This document shows, piece after piece, positions 29,250 to 40,900 of a stretch of 46,939 bases of DNA. The stretch is from Cladosporium sp. IMV 00045 (taxonomy: Eukaryota; Ascomycota; Dothideomycetes; Cladosporiales; Cladosporiaceae): positions 1 to 46,939 of the forward strand of contig MSJI02000642.1 in assembly GCA_001931905.2 (NCBI GenBank). The letters are read 5' to 3'. Within the stretch, counting starts at the first letter, position 1. Every line of letters starts with the position of its first letter. The translations under genes were made by a program, and so were the position numbers. The notes under the pieces were generated by a model that searched no databases, was not told where the DNA came from, and was given only the letters and a program-made list of their open reading frames with translations.

Positions 29250-29381
29250 GAGTAAAAAGAAAATATAACCTCATTGACAGTGGCTTCGCCATGCTCCACG
29301 CAAGAAGTCTCGTCAAAGTACCTAGGTAGCTTATATCAACAGCAGATTTTAACCATTCACCACATCTACCAAAAGCGGCCC

Positions 29382-30240
29382 CTACCTCGCCTTCCACCTC
29401 ACCTTTCCCACCCACCCCGCCCACTTCACCACATCCTCCCTCTCCAACAACAACTCAACACTATAATACTCCCTCGCCAACTCCTCATTCCCCGCAATCT
29501 TATGCACGAAAGAATGACACGCCCGACAAAGCCACGCCACCTTCCCCAACTCCCACTCCCCGTGCCAACCCCTCTTGACCGCTTTGGCGTGCACCTGCCT
29601 CGGGATCAAGTGGTGATACGTGAGCGGCAGGTGCTCGCGCGAGCAAATCTCACACCCGTCCGGCCGCGCCGACGCCAGTGAGGGCGTATGTTCTGGCGGC
29701 GGCGCGGTGGCGGTTGTGATGTAGGATGCTAGGATGAGTTCGAGAAGGCGGTCGAGAGAGGTGGGGTCGGAGTCTAGGAGGTTGTAGGTCGTAAGGGAGT
29801 CGGAGATTGTGAGGGGGAGGGGTTTGGTTAGCGATTCGAGCGTGGTGGGTGGGAGTGGCGGGGTGTATTTTGTTGAGAGCGTGGGGTCGTTTTGGATCGC
29901 GGCGTAGGAGAGGTTGCGGATTTCGAAGGGGAGGTTGGTGAAGGTTTCGAGGGCGAGGTACTGATTGGGAATATTATTAGTATGTTGGTGGTTACATGGT
30001 TTGGTGAAAGGTGGCATGAGGATGTCGAACCTCTGTGAACTCGCTCAAATCCCCCGCATCTGTTTCGCCATTTTCTGGATCGTTTGTGGATTGGGCTACA
30101 GGCTTGATTTCATTTTTCCGTCCTTTTACTTTCTTCTTTGGTTTCGTCGTTGCTGGTGCGAGTCTTTCGATTATGACGGTCGAGAGACAGTCGCGGAAAA
30201 TCTCGAAGTTGGATGTCTCATCGGAGGGGATCATCGGCAT
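29382..30240 (-). CDS. HNH-nuclease-like zinc-site protein of unknown role
   Basis: Two exons, 30031-30240 and 29382-29960, join in phase 0 (intron GTTCGA...AATCAG) for 262 aa. The start is the ATG at 30240 (MPMIPSDETSNFEIF). The first 75 residues include a Lys-rich stretch (KPKKKVKGRKNE). A helical middle follows. The C-terminal third is an HNH-like treble clef: CEIC, then YHHLIPRQVHAK, KRGWH, then WLCRACHSFVH and NEELAREYYSVE. The two CxxC pairs would bind a structural zinc and the HH plus later His/Asn form the possible catalytic site. Many fungal genomes contain such proteins, and I know of no experimental role. It is divergent from the HAD gene, sharing a 433-bp promoter region. Without more data it could be a nuclease or only a zinc-binding relative. 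Confidence 0.82.
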
Positions 30241-30673
30241 TTGAGGAGGTGGAATGAAGATGCTTCGAGAGATTATCGAAAGGAACAATAAGCTTAGAAA
30301 CCCTACGATACAACATCTGCAAGCAATCGACGTTTAGTTTTACGATCTAGGGAACGAGATCTCCAATGGCTGATGAAGTCGGGAAGATCTGCTCACAACC
30401 CCACAACGCCGGTGCACCAGATCCACTTCGACTTGGGGAAGCTTCTCCTTGTTGATCCCTCGGAGATCCCCTCAATCCATGTCGTCACCAATCAGTAATC
30501 GTCTCGCTCACCGAGCGTTATAATAACATCTCACGTGCTTCGCCAGTCCAGCTTGGAAAGAGGTCATCATTGGCAATTTGTTATTCCGCAATCGCCTCGT
30601 CAAGTTGTGCTACGTTTCCTCTCTTACGACACATCTTGAACATTGAACATCCCACATCTCATCAGATACCAAC
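30241..30673. promoter_or_regulatory. Divergent promoter region between the HNH-like and HAD genes
   Basis: 433 bp between two opposite start codons. No TATA box is obvious. The plus-strand leader of the HAD gene is pyrimidine-rich (about 30601-30670). Confidence 0.5.
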
Positions 30674-31538
30674 ATGGCTACCCATCCGCTCCCCAACGCA
30701 GGTCCCAATCCGGATCGTAAGGTCGTCCTAGCATTCGATGCCTACGGGACTCTCCTCTCCACTGATTCCATAGCAAAGAAGCTCACCGATCACTTCGGCG
30801 AGGAGAAAGCCAATGCCCTCGCCGCGACATGGCGTAAATACCAGCTGGAGTACACATGGCGTCTGAACAGCATGGGCAAGCCAATGCAATACCGGACGGA
30901 CTCGGAGCTCCAAGCTGACACCGAATCTTCCCTTTCCAGGCGTATACCAAGATTTCTCCCACGTAACGCTCCAATCACTGAAAAACGCCCTTGCCGAGCA
31001 CGCCCTCTCCCTCTCAGAAGAGGACCTCCAAAGCCTCCTTAAAGCCTACGACTCCCTCAGCATCTTCCCCGACGTCTCCCGCCTGTGCGGCAAGCTGCGC
31101 ACAACCCCCGACATCCACGCCGTCGTCTTCTCCAACGGCACGCAGGAAATGGTCTCCAACAGCGTCACGCGCTCGGCGGACCTCAAGGACCAAGCCGACG
31201 TCTTCCGCGACATCGTAACTGTCGACGAGGTCAGGCAGTACAAGCCCGCGCGTGAGACGTACATGCACTTGGCGAGGAAGGTGGGGTTGGAAGATGACTT
31301 GGAGAGGATCTGGCTCGTGAGTGGGAACCCTTTCGATATTGTGGGTGCGAAGACGGCGGGGTTGAATGCTATTTGGGTCAACAGGAGGGATCAGAGGGGT
31401 TGGGAGGATGGGTTGATGGAGGGGGAGAAGGGCAGGCCGACGGAGGTTGTGACTAAGTTGGAAGAGGTCGTTCCCGCCGTCTTGAGCCATGCGGTCGATT
31501 TGGCTGGCCAGTGGAGTGAATTTCATGGGGATAGGTAG
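30674..31538 (+). CDS. Haloacid-dehalogenase-like hydrolase (type II 2-haloacid dehalogenase family)
   Basis: Two exons, 30674-30875 and 30940-31538, give 266 aa. HAD motifs in order: I, FDAYGTLL with the Asp nucleophile (about residue 22); II, VVFSNGT; III, the Lys in RQYKPARETY; IV, SGNPFDIVGAKTAGLNAIW. The cap resembles type II 2-haloacid dehalogenases, which replace a C2 halogen with hydroxyl, though fungal members may act on other small substrates. The intron at 30876-30939 starts with GCAAGC and ends TTTCCAG, with a GCTGAC branch site. It is therefore a GC-AG intron. Splicing it gives RLNSMG joined to VYQDFSHVTLQSL, as in relatives. Without splicing the frame runs into a 122-codon dead end. 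The start ATG is followed by a short polar leader, suggesting a cytosolic enzyme. Confidence 0.93.
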
Positions 31539-31859
31539 GACTTAGGATCAAGTCAGGTGAGATGATATGGTATTTACGAAGAACGGATTTGTCTACACAG
31601 CTATTGTTTTGATAATCGAAATCGTCCCTAGGCGCTGCAGAGGTGATATCCCAAATCCGCTCGCCGACTTACCACAGCTGCCTCATATCATCACCCTTTA
31701 CAAAGGTACTCGATGTTCTTGTTTGTACCAGCGTCTCAACGACATACTTGCATCCGCCCGCCAAAAAGTGGTGGTCTTGTCCACCCTGCAAGCCTGACAC
31801 TCTCCATTGTGAACTTTTATTAGAGGCCTCACCGCACTCCAGCTCACCACGTGACTCCG
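31539..31859. other. Convergent 3' flanks of the HAD and transporter genes
   Basis: 321 bp holding both 3' UTRs. No other signal was seen. Confidence 0.5.
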
Positions 31860-33920
31860 TTAGGCAATCCTCTCCACTGTCTGCTTGCTACCACCCGACT
31901 TCTTATGCCTGCTAGTCCTCTCGGTCTTCGCCCTCTTCGCCCTAGCGCGATCAGAATTCGGCCCATCCGAGCCTTCCGGTAGGTCTGCGAGCCCGGCATT
32001 GGGAGCATCTCTCGGCTGCAGCTCTCCCATCTTCTGGCTAACATCGCCCGACTGACCGTCTCCCCAAGGATCATCCACGGACTCCGGGTCAATCATGGCA
32101 GCAGCTTTCTCGAGAGAAACGCTGGCGGTCTCCGGCAACCAGGCCCAAACCCAGATCAAACCAATCAGGGTCATGGCGGAGAAAAACCAAAATGTGCCTG
32201 AAGGACCCATCGAACTCGGTAGCAGCATGAGAGGCACCACTTTTTGCACGCCGTAGCGGCTGCAGTAGTGGATGACCATGACGAACGCCGTTCCAACCGT
32301 CCGAGTCTGGAGGGTGAAGATCTCGCTGGGGATGAGGAACGACAAGACGTTCCAGCCGAAGGCGTAGCCCGCCCCACAGAGGTACATGAAGACTATGGCG
32401 CTGATCCCGACACGTCTGTCGTCATGACCAGAGACCGCACCCTGCGACAGTTCGGGCACAACAGCGAGCACGGCGGCGATGTACGTGATCGCGCAGAACT
32501 GCACCGAGACGCCGATGAGCAAGGAGCGCCTTCGCCCCAGCTGGTCGACGGCAAAAAGAGCGCAGCATGCCGCTGCCACAAGCTTGACGACACCTACAAC
32601 ACCAGTATACAGCAGCTTCTCGTTCTCATCCGTCACTCCCAATATCTCAAAGTACTGAGGAGCGTAGACGGTGATACTCGAAGCGCCAGACCAGACTTGC
32701 AAGATGTGCGCCAGGCAAGCAATAGTCAGTCTGTCGATGTTTTTCCTCGTGGAAACCAAAGCCGTGAGCGAAGCAATGAAGCCGGTCTTCGATCGCTGCT
32801 CTGCTCGGAGTTGAGCTTCGATCCCTTTGACCTCTTGCGCTACGTCTCTGTGTTCGGAACTCCTGCCTCGAAGCTTTGATAGTACCTTCTGCGCTTCAGC
32901 GTGTTTTCCTTTCTTGACGAGCATGCGAGGCGACTCCACGCTGAAGACGAGCATGATGAGGAAGATCGCTGCGAAGATTCCTTGAGAGATCTGGGGAAGT
33001 TTCTATGTTTCGTTAGGACCTGTGTTTGGCGAGATCAATTGTAGATATACACATACCCACTGCCTCGATGAGTCGTCTGAGAGGTTCACGGTCGCGCCGT
33101 AGCCGGCAAAGTACCCGATGATGGCACCCAAGTATTCGCTTCCACCGAATATTGCGATCGAGAATCCTACAACGAAGTCAGCTTGATATTCTCTGGGAAC
33201 CGAGTAACGTCTAGTGCAGTGTGAGTTCCTGGCGTCTGAAGTTGCTTACCCCTGATCTGTACGGGAGAGCATTCCTAGATCATCGATGGTCAGTATTGCA
33301 TCACGAAGTCTTCTACATGATGTGTGATTTCTCTCTTACTGCGAGGTATGCCGGGGCAATAGTGGATATCTGTCCCAAGCCAATGCCCACGACGAACTTG
33401 CCACCGTACATCTGCCCGAGGTTGCCAACACTCGTGACATATACCAGAATTCCGATCAGCCAGATGGAACACATCATCCGACTCCACCAGAGTCTCCCCA
33501 GGCGGTCGCCAATGATGAAAGTCCTGCGAGTCGAGCCTATTAGTCTTGGTTCTCAATGTATGCTCCTGGGCAAAAGACTCACGACAACGCACCAGCGATG
33601 CAACCAAGCTGCGACATGGCAACTACATTTCCCGTGACATTGGCTTTGTGGTCCGCAGACATGTCATTCAGACCGAAATCTCTGATGAAAGATTCTTGCA
33701 CCACCATAGTGCCCACCAAAGCTTCCTCAATGCCTGCCGTATGAGCCGTGGTCAGTCACAGATCCGAGATAACATCATGTATTTGCCGATTCCTACCTCG
33801 TGCGATTCCCATCATTCCAAACAGTGCGACGGCATACCAAAGCCTCCAAGTGAAGCCGCCAAAGTGATTCTTCAAAGCCGACGCCTGGTGTTGGACATCG
33901 CGAGCCGTGAAGTGCGCCAT
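31860..33920 (-). CDS. MFS sugar transporter (SP family)
   Basis: Six exons join in frame: 33797-33920, 33583-33733, 33340-33523, 33250-33274, 33057-33166 and 31860-33002, for 578 aa. The pattern is that of 12-helix major-facilitator sugar:proton symporters. Marks are GDRLGRLWW after helix 2, the APAYLAECSPVQIRG motif at helix 4/5, VESPRMLVKKGK at the end of helix 6, the central loop, VDQLGRRRSLL after helix 8, the helix-10 region (YLCGAGYAFGW), and LPETASVSLEKA after helix 12. The protein sits in the plasma membrane and imports a sugar or related polyol; the substrate cannot be read. Exon 4 is only 25 nt and supplies the ECSPVQIR part of the signature. The C-terminal tail (about 90 residues) is long and ends strongly basic (RAKRAKTERTSRHKKSGGSK). 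Confidence 0.94.
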
Positions 33921-34978
33921 ATTCGCTGCAACCCATCTGTATCATGGCCATGTGTGAGAGATAATCGAGCCGGAGTCGAGACGAAAACAGTTGCTTGATT
34001 GAATGGAGTACTCGTGGCCGGCGTATTGTGCGCGTCCGTCGCCGCTTAATATATTTCACGCAGAGAAGTAGTTTGACAAGCTGCCACTGTTTCCATGAGG
34101 TGTGTCGTCCATGCGTGTGCCAGCCTGTCCGCTACAACCGCCCAGCCCGAGCTTAGGACCAGGAAAAGGCTGCCACGGGTAAGGGGAACTCACACTCCAC
34201 TGCCAAGGGAGTCCTATAGAGAGCATCGACATCACTATTATCTGTTCTTAGTATCGACCAAGATCTTGAAGCATAATCGTTCTGCGGTCCTACCGGGTCC
34301 CCCTAGAAACCGATTTTCGCAAAGAGCTCTGAGATCCAGACCTAGCCGTCGAGAGCGACAAATGCAATGCCTAGACAAGTCCAAGTAACTCCCAAGACCC
34401 AATCAAATCCAACGGTCTGCACGGTCGATCTTGAGCCATTTGACTTTCCAACAGTCGGCATTGGAACGTATCCAAATCGGCATTTACACACGAGCGATGA
34501 GCCATCGATCAGCCGCGTCAGCCCTACGGACATCAAGGTGACTCGCAAGGAACAAACGGATGCGTTCGCCGCTCCACAAAAGTTTTTGATAAGGCTGAAA
34601 TGTGAGTGATTCAACATGCAGCCAAGGGCTTGTTGTCGTGCTAGATCGGCAGCGCTTAGAGCGGAGCGTGCGGGATGGCGTTCACGCGGAAAATCGGGTG
34701 GCGGGTAAGGCTGAATGTCGGTTTGATCGGTATATAACATGGACGATGTCGTTTTGGCTACCTCATATTCTGGGCAAGTCTGGCGTAAGCTGCCTGCGTG
34801 AGAAAGAAAAGATCAGGGCAGTGTGTAACAGGCGAGTTGGCTCATTGGAGAAGATTGTATTGATCGTTGGTCAGATCATCCATCATGGCGATGCGATCAT
34901 CTACTCCATGTTGAAAGAGTACGCCCACTTCCCTGAGCGCCCACGCTATGAAAACTCAAAATCCAAATCAAAAGAACA
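33921..34978. other. Intergenic: transporter promoter and POL2 3' flank
   Basis: 1.06 kb. Apart from the TATA-like box nothing is recognised. Frames at 34342-34740 (minus) and 34602-35033 (plus) resemble no family, and the latter runs into POL2 exon sequence on the other strand. Confidence 0.5.
34046..34053 (-). promoter_or_regulatory. TATA-like box of the sugar transporter
   Basis: The minus strand reads AAATATATTAAG, about 126 bp upstream of the ATG at 33920. Confidence 0.4.
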
Positions 34979-37900
34979 TTATACGCCGCTCAAAGCGCTT
35001 TCAACAACACTCCCCAACATCCTCAGACTGTAAAACGCCGCAACACTTTGGAAATTCTTCAACACCTTCACCAAATCTTCCTTCTTCACAGTGACAGTCC
35101 ATTCGCCAGCGCAAGCACAGTGATCCATGTACTCGTTCGTACGAAGCTTCGCGCACTTCACGCAAACCAGATCTTGTGTCATCCATTGCACAGCCATTTT
35201 CTGCACCTCGCCCAGCAGCTTTTCCTCGATAGCCAACCGATCAAATACAGCGCCGCAGTTGTCGCAGACTGGTGCCAACACTGGCTGTTGAGCGTCTGTA
35301 GGCATGAGATCACTATCGCGGCACAGATCGAGGTCGCGAGGGATGCAGCATTCAGGGCAGCTGAGCTGCTTCAACGACAATGTTGAGCTAGGGTTTGTGA
35401 AAGCGCCTTCCGCGCTGAACTCGCGAATCTCGAACATTTGAAGGAGCTCCTTACGGAGAAGGCGTGCTTCCAACGTGATCGTCTTGTCGAGGCTGAGGAC
35501 TTGCATGATGCTCTTCACCAGCTCGAGTACTGGGTTCGATTGTTTGAGGTGGGATCCAGCGAGTACCGGGAAGACCCAGTCCTGCGCAAGCTCTTCGTGC
35601 ATGGATTCGTTGCGTTGTCGGCGTATGAGAGCTGCAATCTCCTTCTTCAGAGGTTTCGAGAAGGTCTTTTCGAGTGCAGTACCAGGGACAGTTTGATCAT
35701 CCTTCTCGGAGTTGAACACCGATGCATGGATGGGCAACTGGGTCGGTCGAGGGGTGCCATTGATCTGGCCTGCCGAATGCTTGCGCTGATGCATCAGCTC
35801 AACGTATTCAACAACTCTGTCATTGAACGCTGGCTGCAGAATTGGTGGTAAGAAGGTCGCCATCTGCCAGTGCATGATCATGTCAAGCTGCTGGTTCTCC
35901 GCTTCAACCACTTCCGCACAGCCCTTGCCACCGTAGTTGAATTCATCATACCATGCGAGATAGTCCCAGTATTCCGTGATGTCGAGATCCAAGAAGTGGA
36001 AGGCCGGCTTCGTGCGAATCGTCTTAAGAATGTACTGGCTGTAAGCGTAGGCATTGCCAACCTCAGCCTTTGAAGTTTGCAGCATCAAACGGCCCGCATT
36101 AGCGAAGACAATGTGAGATCCGACTCTGCGGAACTCTCCCATCAATTGCTGGAACGCCTTGCGAGACATCATCTGTACGTAATAATGCAGGTTGCGATCG
36201 TAAAGATGAGATCTCGGGCTCTCGACCCAGCGGACGAGATGCTGCACCAAAATGTCTGCCATCTTGTTGCCCCTGTCAACGCAGGCTTCTTGCCACCATG
36301 CACGAACCATCTCTCGAAGGGCATTGATGCCTGCAGTCGCGAAAGCGTTCTCGGAGTGGAAGTTCTGTGCCAACTCATCGAGAGCATCTTCTTGTGCGCC
36401 AGCCCCTGAGACCCCAATAGGATCGGCGCCTTCGGTATCGTTCAGGACTGCAGCGCATAGAATGGTGTTGATTGCCAAGTTCTTGACCGATAAGTCAATG
36501 CAAACAGAGGAGTACGTGCCCGGGTTGTTCACAGCGGGCATTTCGACAACCTCCATCCCACCAAGTACGTCGTCTTTCTCGTAGCCAGCGTGATCTGGTC
36601 GAGCGTTCTGAGACCACCAAAGCACCACGCGCTCTTTTCGTAGGCGCCTGGCGTAGGCGATGTCGATTAGGAAGCGGGGGTCATCACGCTCGAGATTACA
36701 CAAGGGTACATTTCCATAGCGTGAGAAGGTCACAAGCTGCTCAACCGCTGCGCCTAGGTCAAGATAGTGATTTACCAATCTCTTAGCGACGAAGGATTGC
36801 CACCCGAGAGGAGGTAGCTGTCTATCCGTTTCCTCGTTGCGCAGCTGCAGCATTGGCATTGTCTGTAGCTGTGGGACATCCTGCACAAGCATTTGTGCTA
36901 TGGGCGACTGTACGACAAGCATGACTGGGCGAGTCTCTTCCCTTTGGAGCTTCTTGATGGCGTCTGCGAGTTCCTGGTGGGCTCGACGCTGGGTGGTCAC
37001 CTGAGTCGTCTTGAAGTGTAGACTCTCTTGGTATTCGATAGTGGATTGCCATGGCCTACCCTCAACCTCTTCTAGTCGAGCCTGTTCTAGGGTCCTCCCA
37101 AGCGACTCTTCATAGATTCGATCGATGTTCGGCATGCCTTGTTCGCTTCTGGCACGGTTCAGGACAATGATTTGCGCTTCTGACTTTGTCGAGGAGATCA
37201 GAGCATAGATCTGTCGTTCCCCAGCACTGATGTGATAGAGAGCCAGGTAGCTCATGTTGGCGTTCCTCATATAGGGTTTCTTGGGCGGCACAGTTCGAAG
37301 AGATGAGAGATCGAACCCCTGTTCGAGTCCTCTGCCGAGGACACCACGCTGGGTCTCGTCAAAGGTGCAGGAGCAACCTAGGTCGAGCAAGGCACGGAGG
37401 TTAAGCGGGACTTGGGTTTCGTAGACACCTTCGACACTGTGGTGAGTAAACAGCATGGACAGCTTCTCACTCTCCTGTACATATGTCTGCTCGCTCATTG
37501 TGAGCTTGAAAAGGTGCTTCGAGGGATGCCCGTTTGGCAGAGTCCAGTTGGTGACTTTCTCGGCTTCAACGCCGTCGACGGAGACATCGGGCAGATCGTC
37601 CTCTTTCAGGTTGAGGAAGACTTGACGAGGAACGATGACCTTGAGTTGATGCACTTTCTGGTCGATGAGGACAAACGCGCGGACTTCGCCTGGTGTTTCG
37701 GTCTCACGCAATTGTAGGACTTGCCAATCAGCAGTATATACCAGTTCAGCTTGCTGTCGGAAGAATGTGCCAATCGCATCGGTGGCATCTTGTCGCTTCT
37801 CGCCAAAGAGTTGTCGACGACGCTGACGAGCCGCCTTCTGGATCTTCCACTTCTGTTTCTGGTATTTCAGCCAGCCCTTGTAATCCGTTGAGATGTTTGG

Positions 37901-40900
37901 CATAACGGCTGGGAGGGCGTCGTAAGGGTTGACTGGCGGAGCCGAGGCCGCCTCGTGTTCGCGTTCTTTGCGTTTTTGCGCACTTGAACTCTTCGCAGCC
38001 ATCGCAGGCCTGATCTTTGACATTGTCATGGTGCCAAAGTCTTCGAGATCATCACCGGCTGCTCTCGGGTTGACGCTATTCGCATTCAGCTCTTCCAGAG
38101 GCTTCTTCGTGAAAAGGTCCGTCACCTTCTTTTGCTTGAACACATCTTCCTTCGTCCGAATCCTGCGGTTCAACCAGTCCGGATGCGGCACGCGAGGTAC
38201 TGGGTTGCTCACTTTCTGCAAAGCAGCCGGAATAGTGATGAGTTTCTGGATTTGGGAGTTCAGGCGCTCCAGGTAATACTCCCAGTCGATGACGGTCCTC
38301 GGATCCATGTCGCCGGGGTCCTCCCTTAGCCATTTGCGAAGGTAGTGGCGTTTGACCGATTCCTCAGCTGAAAAGATTGTGACGGGAATAGCGCGATCAG
38401 TCACGGGAGAGTTGCGTGGCCGGGAAGCAATGATGTATTTGCAGTTCAAGCCCTTATCTTTAATCATCTGGTCACCCAGGAACTCCGCAAGGCGTTTGGC
38501 AGTGGTGATAGCTGTCGACTTCTGAGCGCCATACTCTTCCAACGTCTTAGTCATACTCTTGTTCTCACAAATGAGCTCGATCAGTTCTTCGTCGACCAGC
38601 GTGGAACCACGGCCGTAGAGAACGTCAAGCCATTTGTTGGCAACCTTCGCTACCGACCCGTACACATCGGCAAGCGTCGAACCGTCTAAGAAGAATTTGA
38701 AGATTTGCTGCTGAAAGATCTTGATGAGCTTGAGTTCTCCACGTCGCTTGATCTCGAAGCCTTTCAATTCAGCTAGCGAGCCGTCATCGTTGAAGACTGC
38801 ATAGCGTTTCTTCAAATTTTTGTCTTCCTCCTTTGACGTGGGGAGAATCATAGCTTTGTAAGGTCCGTCGACTTCGAAAAAGATTGTGTTGTCGCTGTGA
38901 GTTTCGTACTTAAAGGTGTTTTTATCCACGAGAGTCTGGTACTGGTGGTTTGTGAAATTCCTGTGCACCAGGTGGTTCAACATGACGCAGGGATATGCGA
39001 CTGTGAGCTTCTTGCCATTCTTCAAGTTGAAGCTGAAATTCTCCGGGAACGTTGCTGGTAGAATGCACCAGATACCATCAGTGTCTAGTTCCAGAGGTCG
39101 GCCGATGCGCTCAACGATCTGTCGAGCCATTTGAATGATGCGAGCGCCTGTCAAACAAGTCACACCTGCCATCTCTAGAGAGTACCATCGTGAACCCTTG
39201 CGCATCACGTAGCCGTAGAAAGAGTTGAGAATGACCTTATGGGCTAGTTGCAGAGAGTCGAAAAGTACGATCATCTTCTTTGCTTCTTCAACCTCGACTT
39301 GACTAGCGCCACCCTTCTCAAGATCCGAAGTCTTGTTCTTCCAGACTTTCTGTTTTCCCTTGTAGTCGTATCGCCTGTCTCGGAAATCCTTCACGGTATC
39401 GATGTAAAAGGGGTTCTCCCTTTGGCAGATGATCGCCTCACGCTCGATGGTTTTGGCGTCGTGGATTTTGTGGTAGATTTTCTTGCTGTAGTCCGTCAAT
39501 CGCTTCTTGACATGGCTGGTTTGCTCATCCAGACTCAGCTCTTGGAATGCCCGCGAGATCCCACCAGCATACTTTGCAGGGAACTTTTCATTCTCCAAAG
39601 CATGTCGAATCATATTGTATTCATCACGCTTCGCCGGCAAGAACTCTCCTCGCCATGCCCATGGCATTCGCCTATCACAAGTCTTTCCAGGCCGGTTAAA
39701 GTCGCAGGCTGCGCAGACGGATTCGTCGATCATACTGTCAGGCTGAAGTCGATTGGTAGTCATGATATTCGGATACATGGACGCGACGTCCAAGTGGTAG
39801 ATCGAAGGCCGCTCGTTGCGGTTTGGGGTGTTCTTCAATTGCATGAGTCTGTCAATGATTTGTGCTTTCGTCTCTTCGTAGTCCTCAATGTCGTCCATTG
39901 ACTTCTTCTCTTCCACGGTAATGCTGAATTTGAGTGCATCGTCCAGGTCATTGAGAAGTTCATCAATGGCAGTAGGATCAACGGCAAAATTGCACGGGAT
40001 GTCGCTGCGGAAAACGCCAGCCTCGATACTTTCAACGTGACCACCAACGTAGGTCTCAGATTCCAGTAGATGCCCCTCCCAGAAGGCCTCACGAGGCTGC
40101 ACGTACTTGTTTGGCAGAATGATTTCCTTCTGGTACGCTTGCACCATCAACAAGGTTTCACACAGCGTACCTGTACCCTTGCGCAACACATCGTCCGGAC
40201 CGAATGGAATGATCGTACAGAGCGAGAAGATGAAGGGATGTACGTATTTCATGTACAGGTAGTAGGTCGCAACAGCATCTGACACCGAGTACTCTGCCAG
40301 GACTTGCGGCCTCTCGGCGGCGTAGGGCGTCATCAGTTCTGGGTCCAGCTCATCGGGGTCGTATCCCAGCTTTGCGACTGTGACAGCTTTCAAGCCTCTT
40401 GATCCTTGTGGTAGGTAACTGTCGCGAGTGACCCAGGCAAAGGCATCCATATGAGCGCAATGAGTTGATTGGTAAATGTCGTCACTGTTCTTCCTGAACC
40501 CAATCTCTGTGTACATATCGATTCCGTGCACACTAGCTCGGGCTTCTACGAACGGCCAATCGAAGAAGTCACCGTTGTATGTTGCGATGATGGTGGGCTT
40601 GGCTTCTTTCACAAAAGCAAAGAATCGTTCAATCACAGCTTCCTCGTTTTCCTCGTTGAAAATGACGAAAGGTCCTTCAAATTCCGGTTTGGGCGTGTAA
40701 TCGAAATCCTGGATGTCTTCGCTGACAATCTCTCGATTTGTGATCAGAAAGCCTTGTCCATCGACCATGAAAGAGATCATCATGACTTGATCGATTGAAG
40801 AATCCGGAAATTTGAGCGGCAGTTTGGTTGTCTCGATGTCGAAGGCCAGAACCACAGGATCTGCGCGCTGGAGACGTTCCTCGATACAGCTCAGATTGAT

